A stretch of 64,000 nucleotides of DNA from Methylorubrum extorquens (lineage in GTDB: Bacteria; Pseudomonadota; Alphaproteobacteria; Rhizobiales; Beijerinckiaceae), in the NCBI RefSeq assembly GCF_024169925.1, contig NZ_JALJXF010000001.1, positions 4,470,001-4,534,000 on the forward strand. Reading direction: 5' to 3'. A model generated the notes under the pieces. The model did no database searches, had not been told where the DNA came from, and worked only from the letters and a program-made list of their open reading frames with translations. The number at the start of each line of letters is the position of its first letter. The first letter of the stretch is position 1. The position numbers and the translations under genes were made by a program. Below are positions 1-8,563 of this stretch, piece after piece.

Positions 1-162
1 CTCGGACAGGAACGCCTCGGAGGCCGCATCCCCGTGCAGGATGCAGTTCTCAGCCCCCTCCTCGTAGTTGAGCACGATCTGCACGGCGATCCGGGCGCCG
101 CCGGGCCAATCCGCCTGCGGAACGTTGCGGCCGTATCCGATCAGGTCGCGGGAGGTGTGCAT
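1..162 (-). CDS. puuE: PuuE-type allantoinase (polysaccharide deacetylase family), N-terminal part
   Basis: The gene runs off the left edge, so only 54 codons are visible. The start reads [13 protein letters not shown] and continues with [18 protein letters not shown] and a [11 protein letters not shown] segment. These are the hallmark N-terminal blocks of PuuE, a cofactor-independent allantoinase of the polysaccharide deacetylase superfamily that opens allantoin to allantoate in the cytoplasm. The ATG (complement of 160-162) is chosen because family members begin just before the RDLIGYGR block. It is divergent from uraH, the step two reactions earlier, which fits a purine-degradation locus. 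The catalytic part lies outside the window. Confidence 0.85.
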   Translation of the reverse strand, partial: MHTSRDLIGYGRNVPQADWPGGARIAVQIVLNYEEGAENCILHGDAASEAFLSE

Positions 163-397
163 CGATGACCCCGGGTCTGCCGCGCAGGCGCGCGGATCGT
201 TCCGACTCGCTTCGGAAGGTTGCGAAGATGCAACGATAGCGCCGCGCGGATTCCTGATCTGTCGGACTTTTCGAAAGCTGCTCCCGAAAATCCGGGTTGG
301 TGCATGGGACCCGATCTGCAAGGTTGCGGTGTCGGCAAAGCGCGGCCCTCGGGCAGCCGCGGATCGCCCGGCGACTCCGGAGGAGGAACCGCATCCC

Positions 398-796
398 ATG
401 GCCGTCGCAAACCCCGCCGCACCACCGGACGCCCGGCGGCTCACGACCCACGTGCTCGACACGTCCACCGGCCGCCCGGCGGCGGGACTGGCCCTTCAGC
501 TTCTGCGCATCGAGGGTGCCTCCCGCACGCTCCTCAAGACGGTGGCGACCAATGCCGACGGCCGCTGCGACGCGCCCCTCCTCTCGGGCGAGGCGATGGA
601 GCCCGGCACCTACGAGATCGCCTTCGAGGTCGGCGCCTACTTCGCCCGCACCGCCGCCGGCGGCGAACCGCCGTCCTTCCTCGACATCGTACCCGTGCGC
701 TTCCGGATCGCGCAGGAGGGCCCGGACGTCCCCCCTCATCTCCACGTGCCGCTCCTGATCTCCCCCTATGGCTACAGCACCTATCGCGGAAGCTGA
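398..796 (+). CDS. uraH: 5-hydroxyisourate hydrolase (transthyretin-like)
   Basis: This 132-residue protein hydrolyses 5-hydroxyisourate to OHCU in uric acid breakdown. The N-terminal [13 protein letters not shown] block carries the first catalytic histidine. An internal TNADGRC segment follows, and the C-terminus [17 protein letters not shown] ends in the YRGS tail that separates HIU hydrolases from vertebrate transthyretin. The open frame continues far upstream, but the ATG at 398 has an AGGAGG ribosome site at 381-386 and gives the normal family length. Its divergent neighbour is puuE. The 235-bp gap between them must hold both promoters. Confidence 0.93.
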   Translation: MAVANPAAPPDARRLTTHVLDTSTGRPAAGLALQLLRIEGASRTLLKTVATNADGRCDAPLLSGEAMEPGTYEIAFEVGAYFARTAAGGEPPSFLDIVPVRFRIAQEGPDVPPHLHVPLLISPYGYSTYRGS

Positions 797-1185
797 GCCC
801 TGGGCGGACGCAGCCCAGACGGCTCCGCCGCCGACGCCGATCGGCCCCACGCGGTGGTCCGAGTTCGAAGTGAGCGCTGGATTCAGGGTCAGGTGTCGTG
901 CAGAAGGCCGATGCCGAGGCAGCCCGCAGGGTGAGCGCATCGAAGGGCGGCAGCCTCGTCCCGGCTCACGACCTCGACGCCTCAGCGATCCTCGATCAGG
1001 CACAGGGGGCGGAACGAGCCGCCCGACGCCTTCCCAGGGAACGGCTCCGCCGCCGCTCGCAGGAGCCCTCGTACGGGCTTCTGGCACCACCGGAGCGCAT
1101 CGCGACCGAGGAACGGCGGCGATCTGAGTCGGGTGGCAGCCGCGACGCCTGCGCCGGGGCGGCAGGCTGCGTTCGATCAGAGGAC

Positions 1186-1296
1186 TTATGCCGCCCAGGC
1201 CAAAATCAATACGCCGCTGAGGAACATGGCATAGGTCGCGAGCAGCGCGGAAATCTCACGGTGCTTCGAAACGACGGCGCGGGGGACGGACAGCAT
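1186..1296 (-). CDS. Possible small membrane peptide
   Basis: A 36-residue frame begins MLSVPRAVVSKHREISALL and ends in a hydrophobic stretch, YAMFLSGVLILAWAA, of about one membrane span. An in-frame TGA sits five codons before the ATG, so the frame cannot be much longer. There is no clear ribosome site. The amino-acid pattern (charged loop, then hydrophobic helix) looks more protein-like than the frames around it, but this is weak evidence and the entry may be noise. Confidence 0.25.
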   Translation of the reverse strand: MLSVPRAVVSKHREISALLATYAMFLSGVLILAWAA

Positions 1297-1569
1297 GGCG
1301 GCGATCAATCACGAGGTGACCGGATCAGGCTGATAGCCAAACCTTGACGGATTTGGAGAGGCCAGGGCTCTGTTTCGCAAGAAAAGACGAAGTGTTGCGC
1401 GCTAGCGACTCTTTTCCGGGGCCGATCCTGCCCGCCACCGCCTGCCGTCCCATTTCCCCTTCGGCGTGCCGTGATGAGCGTGCCCCGCCCGACCCGGCCC
1501 GGCGGGTTTCCTGGCGATGAGCACAATCTTCTCGACCCCGCGCACTGGACGCCTCCCCACGAAACGCCG

Positions 1570-1605
1570 CGCGCACCGTATCCGGGACGGGGTGCGCGGT
1601 TTTTT
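1570..1605 (+). terminator. Intrinsic terminator (orphan)
   Basis: The arms CGCGCACC (1570-1577) and GGTGCGCG (1591-1598) are perfectly complementary around a 13-nt loop and are followed by six T (1600-1605). It works only in the + direction and no credible + strand gene precedes it. Confidence 0.7.
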
Positions 1606-1705
1606 GGCGTCAGTGCGATCCGCGCCCTGCCTCATGAGACGCATCCTCGCTTAACCGCTACGCTGCGCCATATGCTCGCCGAGTAGAGAACGGGATGAAG
1701 CGACT

Positions 1706-2698
1706 GTGAGCGTCGGACTGCTAGCCCTCTTGGATGACGTGGTCGCCCTGACAAAGGTTGCGGCCGCTTCGCTGGACGACGTGGCGGCCCAGGCCGCCAA
1801 AGCCGGGACCAAGGCGGCCGGCGTCGTGATCGACGACGCCGCGGTCACGCCGCGCTACGTCGTGGGCTTCTCGCCGGATCGCGAATTGCCGATCGTCTGG
1901 CGTATCGCCCGCGGCTCGCTCATCAACAAGTTGGTGTTCCTGCTGCCGGCCGCGCTGCTGCTCAGCGCCTTCGCGCCCTGGGCGATCACGCCGCTCCTGC
2001 TGCTCGGCGGCCTGTACCTCGCCTATGAGGGTGCCGAAAAAGTCTACGAAATGATCGTGCCGCACGCGGCCCACGATCACACGGCCGAAGCGAAGGCGAG
2101 GGCGGCCGCACCGAATGCGCAGGTTCTGGAAGACCAGCGGGTCTCGGGCGCGATCAAGACCGACTTCATCCTCTCGGCCGAGATCATGGCCATCACCCTG
2201 TCGGGCTTGGGCGATGGCACGGTCTGGTCGCGCGCCATCGTGATGGCGCTCGTCGCGATCGGCATCACGGTCGCGGTCTACGGCGCCGTCGCGTTGATCG
2301 TGAAGGCCGACGACATCGGTCTGGCGCTCGCCCGGCGAGGCAGCGGCGTGCTGGCCGCGATCGGCCGCGGGCTGGTGCGCGGCATGCCCGTCTTCCTCAA
2401 GGCGCTGGCCCTCGTCGGCACGGCGGCCATGGTCTGGGTCGGCGGCGGCATCATCGTTCACAGCCTCGCGGGCTACGGTTTCGCCGGCCCCGAGCACGTG
2501 ATCCACGAGGCGGCCGTGGCCGCGAGCGGGGCCGTGCCGGCACTCGGCGGCGTGATCGCGTGGCTGGTGACGGCGGGCGGCGCGGGCGTGATCGGACTGC
2601 TCGCAGGCTTCGCGCTGATCCCGATCGCCGGCAAAGTCCTGGCACCGGCCTGGAGGGCGATAACGCAGGTCCTCCCCATGCGGAAAAAAGAAACCTGA
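1706..2698 (+). CDS. DUF808 family inner-membrane protein (YedI-like)
   Basis: This 330-residue protein starts at GTG with LLALLDDVVALTKVAAASLDDVAAQAAKAGTKAAGVVIDD, the signature N-terminus of the DUF808/YedI family. Several long hydrophobic segments follow (about residues 75-110, 150-200, 225-260 and 270-310). It is presumably an integral inner-membrane protein; no biochemical role is established for the family. The start is fixed by the family signature rather than by the ribosome site, which is weak. It stands alone, with an AT-richer 247-bp gap before the next gene. Confidence 0.85.
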   Translation: MSVGLLALLDDVVALTKVAAASLDDVAAQAAKAGTKAAGVVIDDAAVTPRYVVGFSPDRELPIVWRIARGSLINKLVFLLPAALLLSAFAPWAITPLLLLGGLYLAYEGAEKVYEMIVPHAAHDHTAEAKARAAAPNAQVLEDQRVSGAIKTDFILSAEIMAITLSGLGDGTVWSRAIVMALVAIGITVAVYGAVALIVKADDIGLALARRGSGVLAAIGRGLVRGMPVFLKALALVGTAAMVWVGGGIIVHSLAGYGFAGPEHVIHEAAVAASGAVPALGGVIAWLVTAGGAGVIGLLAGFALIPIAGKVLAPAWRAITQVLPMRKKET

Positions 2699-2945
2699 CA
2701 GGCCTGAGAAGAAACCCTGGGGCCGCCCCCTACTCTGCTTGGAGCGAACACCTCCAAACCCATTTTTATGCTTTAGGATTTGTTAGGGATCACTCGCGGC
2801 GGGAATTAGATAAACATACGATAACTCTTCATTAGGCTCTGCGATTTATCCTTTGTTGGCTTGAACGTCCGATAGCCGATGACTTGGGAAAGCGTGAGGG
2901 CGCTCCAACCACGATGCTTGCAGCCTTCTCAAGGAGGCTCCTTCC

Positions 2946-3929
2946 ATGAGAAGCGAGCCCCCGGTTTCGTCGCAGCGCCTGCATCGTGCGGAGGCCGGGC
3001 AATACATCGGTCCGGTTCATCGCTCGGCCGTGGCCGGTTCGACCGCACAGCGTCTCGGCCCGGAGCGTTCCGCAAACGGCAGCGCGGGCGTCCCGCAGGT
3101 CCCGGCTCGCATCGAGGATCTTGGGGCCGCGGATCTCCGGTCGGCCCTGGCTGGGGGAGAGTTTTCGCTCGCCTACCAGCCGATCGTGTCGGCGGCGACG
3201 GGGGCGATCACCAGTTGCGAGGGGCTGCTGCGTTGGCAGCACCCGTCCCTGGGGCCGATCTCACCCGCTGATTTCATCCCCCTGGCCGAAAGGACGGGGG
3301 CGATCGGCCCGATCGGAGCCTGGGTTCTCGAGACCGCCTGCCGACAGGCGGCGGCATGGCCGGAATTCTGCCGGGTCTCGGTGAACGTCTCCCCGGTTCA
3401 ATTGCAGGATCCGGACTTCGCGGACCGGGTCGTCGCCACGTTGCTGGCAACCGGACTGGCGGCATGCCGGCTCGAACTGGAGCTGACCGAAGGGGTCCCG
3501 ATGGGTGACGTCGCCGTCGCGCTCGAGGGCGTCGCGGCCATCCGTGCCCTCGGCGTCAGCATTGCCCTCGATGATTTCGGAACCGGCTTCTCGTCGCTCG
3601 GCTACCTGCAGCGCTTCACCTTCGACCGGCTCAAGATCGACCGCACCTTCATCACAGGCCTCGGTGAGGCGCGTGAGAGCTGGTTCCTGGTCCGGACGAT
3701 GCACGACATCGCCCGTCATTTCGGGATGGCGGTGACCGCCGAGGGGATCGAGACCGAGGACGAAGCCCGGATGCTTCGCGAGATCGGCGCGACGGAGTTG
3801 CAGGGCTTCCTGTTCAGCCGACCCGTGACGGGCGAGGCCGCGACAGCGCTCTTGAGAGAGCAGTCGCACAGGCTGCGATCGGGCAAGGCCGGACGCCGAA
3901 CGAAGTTCTTGGACCACGCGGTCCCGTGA
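2946..3929 (+). CDS. EAL-domain cyclic di-GMP phosphodiesterase
   Basis: This is a 327-residue soluble protein with a poorly conserved N-terminal 60 residues followed by one EAL domain. The signature is EGLLRW (E92) instead of EALLRW. The other catalytic residues are visible: N147 in VNVSP, E182 in ELTE, D209-D210 in DDFGTGFSS, K230 in KIDRTF, E266 in AEGIE and Q286 in LQGFLF. The set is complete, so hydrolysis of c-di-GMP is likely. A strong AAGGAGG ribosome site precedes the ATG. The next gene is a diguanylate cyclase, so the two opposing activities are adjacent, 136 bp apart. Confidence 0.92.
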   Translation: MRSEPPVSSQRLHRAEAGQYIGPVHRSAVAGSTAQRLGPERSANGSAGVPQVPARIEDLGAADLRSALAGGEFSLAYQPIVSAATGAITSCEGLLRWQHPSLGPISPADFIPLAERTGAIGPIGAWVLETACRQAAAWPEFCRVSVNVSPVQLQDPDFADRVVATLLATGLAACRLELELTEGVPMGDVAVALEGVAAIRALGVSIALDDFGTGFSSLGYLQRFTFDRLKIDRTFITGLGEARESWFLVRTMHDIARHFGMAVTAEGIETEDEARMLREIGATELQGFLFSRPVTGEAATALLREQSHRLRSGKAGRRTKFLDHAVP

Positions 3930-4065
3930 TGCGCCGTACCGCCCAGCCCCCGCGAACGGGGCAACCGGGATCGGATCCGGACCGCTGTTCCGGGGTGCCT
4001 TTCGCCGAACCGGCAATCCGCTCCGAGGCTGGAGCGATCACACGCGCGGGTCTTCCATAAAGGTC

Positions 4066-5319
4066 ATGCTCGACTTCAACACCCTTCAGGTCGCCGGTAT
4101 CAGCAGCCGCCTTGCTTTCTTTGTGGTATTTCTCGTCACCCTACTGCGGCACCCACGTGAGATTTATTTCGGAATCTGGGCCGGCGCGCTCAGTTTCTCG
4201 CTGATAGCCTCATTTCTGATGCTCGGAGATCCACCGAGCGTGCCGCTGAATGCCGTCAAAGGAAGCGTCGTCTACATCCTGTACGGGTCGAGCCTTGCCG
4301 TGTCCTGGGTCGGCTTGCGTCTCTTCCACGAGCGCACGCCCGTCCCCCTCCCGGCCCTCGGGCTCGCGCTCTTCAGCGGCCTGTCCTACGGCCTCCTGCT
4401 CCAGGCCGGGGCGTCGATGTCGTGGAGCCTGAGCGCCGTGTTCGGCTGCATCACGCTCTGCACAGCCCTGTGCATTTGGGAAATCCTGAGAACGCCCGCT
4501 CCGATGCGCCTGTGGACGCAGTACATCGTCCTGGCGGGCTTCGGCGGATACTTCTGCGTCTTCCTGCTTTCGATCGGCGTGGTTCATTTCGCGAGCGAGC
4601 GCCTCGCCGCGCCCGAGAGCGGTATCTACTCGCTGCTGTTCGACCTGTGGTGCGGCGTCTTCATTCAGGTCGGCTATCTGGCCATGGTGAGCGAGCGTGC
4701 GCACGTGAAGCTCAGTCGCCTGGCCGACACCGACCCGCTCACCGGGCTGGCGAACCGGCGCGGATTGTTCGCGGCGATGAGCCAGCGGGCCGGCCTGTCC
4801 CCCTCCCAGCCGCGATGCGCGATCCTGCTAGCCGACATCGACCACTTCAAGGCGATCAACGACACCTACGGCCACGACGGCGGCGACGCCGCCCTGGTCG
4901 GCTTTGCCGAGCGATTGCGCGGCGTGATGCGCAAGAACGACCTCGTCGCCCGCTGGGGCGGCGAAGAATTTCTGGTCGTGCTCGACCAAGCCGATGCCAC
5001 CATGGCCGCCACCGTCGCCGAAAGCCTGCGAAGGTCCGCCGCCAGGCAGCCCTTCACCGTGAACGGAGCGCCCGTGACCGTGACCGCCAGCATCGGGGTT
5101 GCGGTCGTGGCGGCCGGCGAGGAGCGAATCGACGCCGCCCTGTCCCGGGCGGACGCGGCCCTCTACGCCGCCAAGAGAGGCGGCCGCAATCGCGTGTGCT
5201 TCGAACCGGCGCCGCCTCAGCCGGACACCCGCGCCACCCGAACGGAGCCGTCCTCCGGGCTTCGCGAAGCCATGGAGGCCATCCAGGTCGTCGGCCAGCC
5301 GCGATCCGAGCCAGCCTGA
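4066..5319 (+). CDS. Membrane-anchored diguanylate cyclase (GGDEF)
   Basis: The protein has 417 residues. Roughly residues 1-210 are hydrophobic, with about six membrane spans and no recognised sensor family. A GGDEF domain opens at DTDPLTGLANRRG. The active site is GGEEF at 298-302. An RKND inhibitory I-site lies exactly five residues before it, so feedback inhibition by c-di-GMP is expected. It should make c-di-GMP from two GTP on the cytoplasmic side in response to an unknown membrane signal. It follows the EAL protein in the same direction. Confidence 0.93.
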   Translation: MLDFNTLQVAGISSRLAFFVVFLVTLLRHPREIYFGIWAGALSFSLIASFLMLGDPPSVPLNAVKGSVVYILYGSSLAVSWVGLRLFHERTPVPLPALGLALFSGLSYGLLLQAGASMSWSLSAVFGCITLCTALCIWEILRTPAPMRLWTQYIVLAGFGGYFCVFLLSIGVVHFASERLAAPESGIYSLLFDLWCGVFIQVGYLAMVSERAHVKLSRLADTDPLTGLANRRGLFAAMSQRAGLSPSQPRCAILLADIDHFKAINDTYGHDGGDAALVGFAERLRGVMRKNDLVARWGGEEFLVVLDQADATMAATVAESLRRSAARQPFTVNGAPVTVTASIGVAVVAAGEERIDAALSRADAALYAAKRGGRNRVCFEPAPPQPDTRATRTEPSSGLREAMEAIQVVGQPRSEPA

Positions 5320-5434
5320 GCGTCACGCACGGAACGCCCGTCGCACGTCCACGCCCCCGGAGAAACGGTCCGCTGGCAGGCATGTCGTGAGGCGGGCCGA
5401 AACGACTTTCCTCGAGATCTGAAAAACAGAACTC

Positions 5435-6202
5435 ATGTTCGACCATCCTGCCGCGTCCCTTCCGCCCTCCGGGCAGGACCGGCGTCTTGCCTGCGCGTCA
5501 CACAGGTCGGGATCGGTCCGGAGCAAAGCGTCGCGACCGGGCCTGCTCGCGGCCGTGCTCGGCGTCATCGGGGTCGGCATGCTTGGGGCTTCCGCCCCCT
5601 GTGAGGCCGCCGAGCCGGCGGCGAATCCGGTCTCCGGCGGGCTGACCGCGGGGAGCCTCCTCGTCCGCGGCCGCGTCGTCGGCTCCATCCCGGTCGGCCA
5701 GTTCTCCCGGGTCGAGCCGATCGGCGGCCGCATCATCACCCCGGCGCGCGCCCTGCCGGATCTCGACGTGACGTATTTCCTGTCCGATCATTTCGCGCTG
5801 GCCGGCCAGGTCGGCGTGGTGTCGACCCGGACCTCGATCCGCAACTCGTTGATCGGCGACCTGCCGATCGGCTCGACCTGGAGCCTCGCCATGACCGGCG
5901 CGGTCCAGTTCCACTTCCTCCCGCACGGGGTCTTCAACCCCTATATCGGCGCGGGCGCGGGCTACACCCACCCGATCGCCTACGAGCCGGCAAAGCCGCT
6001 CATCACCAAGATGGAGGCCGATCCGCAACTGGGGCCAATGCTTCAAGCCGGCTTCGACTATCACCTCGGCGGCGACTGGTACGCGAACATGGAGATCAAG
6101 AAAATCTTCCTGCCGCCGCAGGTCTCCCGGATTGGTACCGGCAGCGCGACGGTGCGGCTCGACATGCTGATCATCGGTGCGGGTATCGGCTACCGCTTCT
6201 GA
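5435..6202 (+). CDS. OmpW family outer-membrane protein
   Basis: This 255-residue protein has an N-terminal leader ending near the AEPAANP segment and a beta-barrel pattern. Family-like features are LLVRGRVVGSIP, a VTYFLSDHFALAGQVGV block, FNPYIGAGAGYT and a terminal aromatic (GAGIGYRF). This is an eight-strand barrel of the OmpW type, probably a channel for small hydrophobic compounds. The hydrophobic leader sits about 35 residues into the frame, so the real start may be a later codon. No good ribosome site was seen at 5435. Confidence 0.85.
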   Translation: MFDHPAASLPPSGQDRRLACASHRSGSVRSKASRPGLLAAVLGVIGVGMLGASAPCEAAEPAANPVSGGLTAGSLLVRGRVVGSIPVGQFSRVEPIGGRIITPARALPDLDVTYFLSDHFALAGQVGVVSTRTSIRNSLIGDLPIGSTWSLAMTGAVQFHFLPHGVFNPYIGAGAGYTHPIAYEPAKPLITKMEADPQLGPMLQAGFDYHLGGDWYANMEIKKIFLPPQVSRIGTGSATVRLDMLIIGAGIGYRF

Positions 6203-6384
6203 ACGACGGCCGGTCTCGGCCCGGCCCGCGAGCAGGGGCCTCCGAAGATCGCACTGCGGATCGCCGGAGCGCAACGGGGCCGCCCGAAGCCGGATACGAA
6301 AGGCCGGCATCAGGCCAGCGTCTCTCCGTTTTTGTTGTGACGCACATTCTTTCGACGAACCGGGAACCGCTTCGTCGGAATGGC

Positions 6385-6491
6385 GCTAGAGCCTCGTCCC
6401 GAAAGGTGGCCCCCGGCTTTCGGAAAAGACGATGCAAAAACAAGTGCCTAGAGCATCGTTCTGGATCCGATATCCAGGACGATGTTCTAGC
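6385..6491. repeat. RIME-like intergenic palindromic repeat, copy 1
   Basis: A 107-bp element starts GCTAGAGC and ends TTCTAGC. It contains TCCCGAAAGG and GATGCAA blocks and two imperfect palindromes. Copies 2 (7910-8016) and 3 (46960-47067) share these blocks and the length. Its right end supplies the TAG stop codon of the exported protein gene at 6487. Confidence 0.75.
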
Positions 6492-6858
6492 GCCACCCCT
6501 GCAGCCAGGACGTGACGGGATCGACGACGTAGGCCGCGACCGAGGCGGCCCAGGCGCCCGCCCGAGCCGTCAGGGGAAGGCCGGCCCTTCGCGCGGCCTC
6601 GTCCTCGCGGGTGTGTTCGAGCATGGTGGCGGCCACCAACTGGTCCTCGTGCGCCCGGCACTCATCGAGGACGTTGCGCTGCGCCCCGGCCCGGCTCTGG
6701 CCCGGCGGTTGCCGGCCATAGGCCTCGCGGACGCAGTCATGCCAGGCCGCTTCGAGATCCTCGAGATCGCGCGTGCGCGCCGCCGCGGCGTCGGCGCCCA
6801 GGCTGCCGCCGATCACGAACAGGGCAAGGAGAAGCCGTGGCGCGTTCATCGCGTTCAT
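6487..6858 (-). CDS. Exported protein of unknown function
   Basis: This 123-residue protein has a clear signal peptide, PRLLLALFVIGGSLGADAAAA, followed by a helical, charged region with two cysteines (WHDCVREAYG and LDECRAHEDQ) and a hydrophobic C-terminal tail. It is presumably periplasmic or membrane-associated. I do not recognise the family. Its TAG stop codon lies inside the end of a dispersed 107-bp repeat, so the present C-terminus was probably set by insertion of that repeat. Confidence 0.6.
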   Translation of the reverse strand: MNAMNAPRLLLALFVIGGSLGADAAAARTRDLEDLEAAWHDCVREAYGRQPPGQSRAGAQRNVLDECRAHEDQLVAATMLEHTREDEAARRAGLPLTARAGAWAASVAAYVVDPVTSWLQGWR

Positions 6859-7012
6859 GGCGGCGAGATGCCCCCGAAGCCATCAAGGCCGACTTAACGG
6901 GCCGCCGGCCACAGGCACCGATGACGGGACGGTCGCACGGGACACGCGAAGGAACGACTCCGCCTCACGGCGCTTCCCACCTTCCAACGACACATCGCCG
7001 ACAGGAAGCCGC

Positions 7013-7198
7013 ATGGCCAAGGACGTGACCACCTACACGCTCAAGCAGGCGCTCGCCGCCAAGGTCGAGGACCACATCGAGATCGCGGTGGAAGCCGAGG
7101 ACGGGACGAAATTCAAGATCCGCGCGACCGCCGATCAACTCGATGCACTCACGGGCGATCTGGAAACGATCCTCGACGGCGACGACGCCGACGCCTAA
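7013..7198 (+). CDS. Small acidic protein of unknown function
   Basis: This 61-residue protein begins MAKDVTTYTLKQALAAKVEDH and ends in an acidic DGDDADA tail. It alternates short helices and strands (FKIRATADQLDALTGDLETIL). An AGGAAG ribosome site sits just upstream of the chosen ATG; the frame is open further upstream but that part looks non-coding. There is no signal peptide, so it should be cytoplasmic. I recognise no family. Confidence 0.6.
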   Translation: MAKDVTTYTLKQALAAKVEDHIEIAVEAEDGTKFKIRATADQLDALTGDLETILDGDDADA

Positions 7199-7617
7199 CC
7201 CGCCCCGACGGCTGGCTGAAGGTCCGAGCCCGGCGCCAGCCGTCAAAGCCCCCACGCCATTACGGCCGATGCCGGCGCCACGCCCTCATATGTTCGAGGG
7301 CCGGACGCCGGCATCATGACGTCTGCCTCCGAGCCGCTGAGCGACGGCGGAAGGGCGCTCGGCCAAGGCCCCCGCGGCATCGAACCCCGACACGCCTTGC
7401 GCGCCGATACGGCGGGACACGCAGCGCGCGAATCATCCGGTCGCGCGCGACGGATGGCTTGCGCCGGTGCGGCACGGCACGCCGCCCGCCAAATCCCGAT
7501 CATTTCAGAGATTTTTGTCAGGGCCTCGTCCGATTGCACGGGACGAAAAATCGGTTTGTGAACGTTTTATGACATATTGGAACGCGCGATCATCGTGCGT
7601 GGAGGAGACATAACAAG
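7199..7617. other. 419-bp gap, promoter region of the next gene
   Basis: There is no convincing gene. The last 80 bases turn AT-rich (around 7530-7590), which fits a promoter for the exported protein at 7618. Short frames on both strands in 7240-7560 lack ribosome sites and protein-like composition. Confidence 0.4.
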
Positions 7618-7914
7618 ATGCGGATCGTCCCCATCCTCGCAGCCGGCCTCGTGCTCGGCACCATCGGCGCCACGGCGGCCTCCGCCGCTCCGGCTCTGCC
7701 CCAGCCGGGTGTCATCGCCGGCAACCCGGCCCAAACCGTGGATTGGCATCCCAGCACCAGCCACTGGGATCATCACTTCCACGCGCATCAGGAGTCGCTG
7801 CGCTACCACCAGCCGACGGAAGCCGAGCACCGGATCCGCCGTATGCGGCGCACGGAGCCGCACATGCGCGACCCGGCATGGGCTGCCCCCCGCTACCGGC
7901 TCGGCAATCGCTAA
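7618..7914 (+). CDS. Small exported histidine-rich protein
   Basis: This 98-residue protein has a textbook signal peptide (MRIVPILAAGLVLGTIGATAASA). The mature part is rich in His, Trp and Arg (WHPSTSHWDHHFHAHQESLRYHQ). Histidine clusters suggest metal or acid-residue binding in the periplasm, but that is inference. A good GGAGGA ribosome site precedes the ATG, and an AT-rich region upstream can hold a promoter. The TAA stop lies within the left end of repeat copy 2. Confidence 0.75.
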   Translation: MRIVPILAAGLVLGTIGATAASAAPALPQPGVIAGNPAQTVDWHPSTSHWDHHFHAHQESLRYHQPTEAEHRIRRMRRTEPHMRDPAWAAPRYRLGNR

Positions 7915-8016
7915 GCACCGTCCCGAAAGGCGGCCACCGGCTTCCGGTAAAGGACGATGCAAGGACAAGTGCCTGGAGAATCGTCCCGGATTCGAGATCC
8001 GGGACGATTCTCCCAG
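7910..8016. repeat. RIME-like intergenic palindromic repeat, copy 2
   Basis: A 107-bp element starts GCTAAGCACC and contains TCCCGAAAGG and GACGATGCAA. Its right half is the strong palindrome GAATCGTCCCGGA / TCCGGGACGATTC. The left end overlaps the TAA stop of the preceding gene. Confidence 0.7.
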
Positions 8017-8136
8017 GGTGTGCCTGCAAGAGGTTGTCCATCCGGCCTGAACCGAAGACGTCTCGCGATCAGCCAGTGCGAACTTTCCAGGGTCCGCGGG
8101 GTTGAGGGATACCATTTCCCTCGGACAGGACCCCTC

Positions 8137-8418
8137 ATGCGGCTCACGACAATCGCGCTGGCTCTGACACTGAGTCTCCCGGCGGCCGCCATGGCTCAGG
8201 CCGGCGCGGGCGCGCCGCCCTCGCCGCCGAGCCCGAAAGCTTCGGCCACGGGCTCGCAGCCGGTGCCCGGCCCGAGCACGGCCGGCCCTCCGGCCGGCAC
8301 CCCGAACAAGCCGGCCGTCGTCGGCGGCACGCCGGGCGCCGTGATCGGCGGCACGCCCACCAGCGGACCGCCCGGCACCGGCGGCACGGCGGGCGGTCCT
8401 TCGTTGAGCGGGCGATAG
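8137..8418 (+). CDS. Small exported Pro/Gly-rich protein
   Basis: This 93-residue protein has a signal peptide (MRLTTIALALTLSLPAAAMAQ). The mature region is almost entirely Pro, Gly, Ser, Thr and Ala, with GGTPG-like repeats. It should be disordered and periplasmic or surface-exposed. The ATG at 8137 is chosen because the leader starts there; the open frame before it looks non-coding. A nine-bp stem with a seven-base loop follows at 8442-8466, without a T run. Confidence 0.6.
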   Translation: MRLTTIALALTLSLPAAAMAQAGAGAPPSPPSPKASATGSQPVPGPSTAGPPAGTPNKPAVVGGTPGAVIGGTPTSGPPGTGGTAGGPSLSGR

Positions 8419-8441
8419 AGCCTCCCCGCGTCAGACGATGG

Positions 8442-8466
8442 CGGGCATCGGATGCAACGATGCCCG
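8442..8466. repeat. Perfect hairpin between genes
   Basis: CGGGCATCG and CGATGCCCG pair perfectly around GATGCAA. No T tract follows on either strand, so it may be a factor-dependent end or an mRNA-stabilising stem. Confidence 0.45.
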
Positions 8467-8563
8467 AATGAGGCGCGCCTCGTCCCGAGCGGGGTGCGCC
8501 GAAGGACGAGTGATCGCTCGCGGCACGCGTGGCCGCGCCCCGCATTTGCGATAAGTTCGGTCC

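Larger units (their letters stand above)
797..1705. other. 900-bp stretch without a convincing gene
   Basis: Several open frames exist on both strands but none has family-like sequence or a good ribosome site, apart from a possible 36-residue membrane peptide at 1186-1296. The notable element is an intrinsic terminator at 1570-1605 with no recognisable gene in front of it. A TTGACG at 1344-1349 could be the -35 of a short transcript ending there. No tmRNA, SRP RNA or RNase P RNA signature was recognised. Confidence 0.5.

Noticed and set aside
898..1347. A 149-residue + strand frame
   Set aside because: No ribosome site, and composition biased to Arg, Gly, Ala and Glu with no fold-like pattern.
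1471..1686. A 71-residue frame upstream of the DUF808 gene
   Set aside because: It reads through an intrinsic terminator hairpin at 1570-1605 and has no protein-like pattern.
7316..7561. An 81-residue + strand frame
   Set aside because: No ribosome site, and it runs into the AT-rich promoter region of the next gene.
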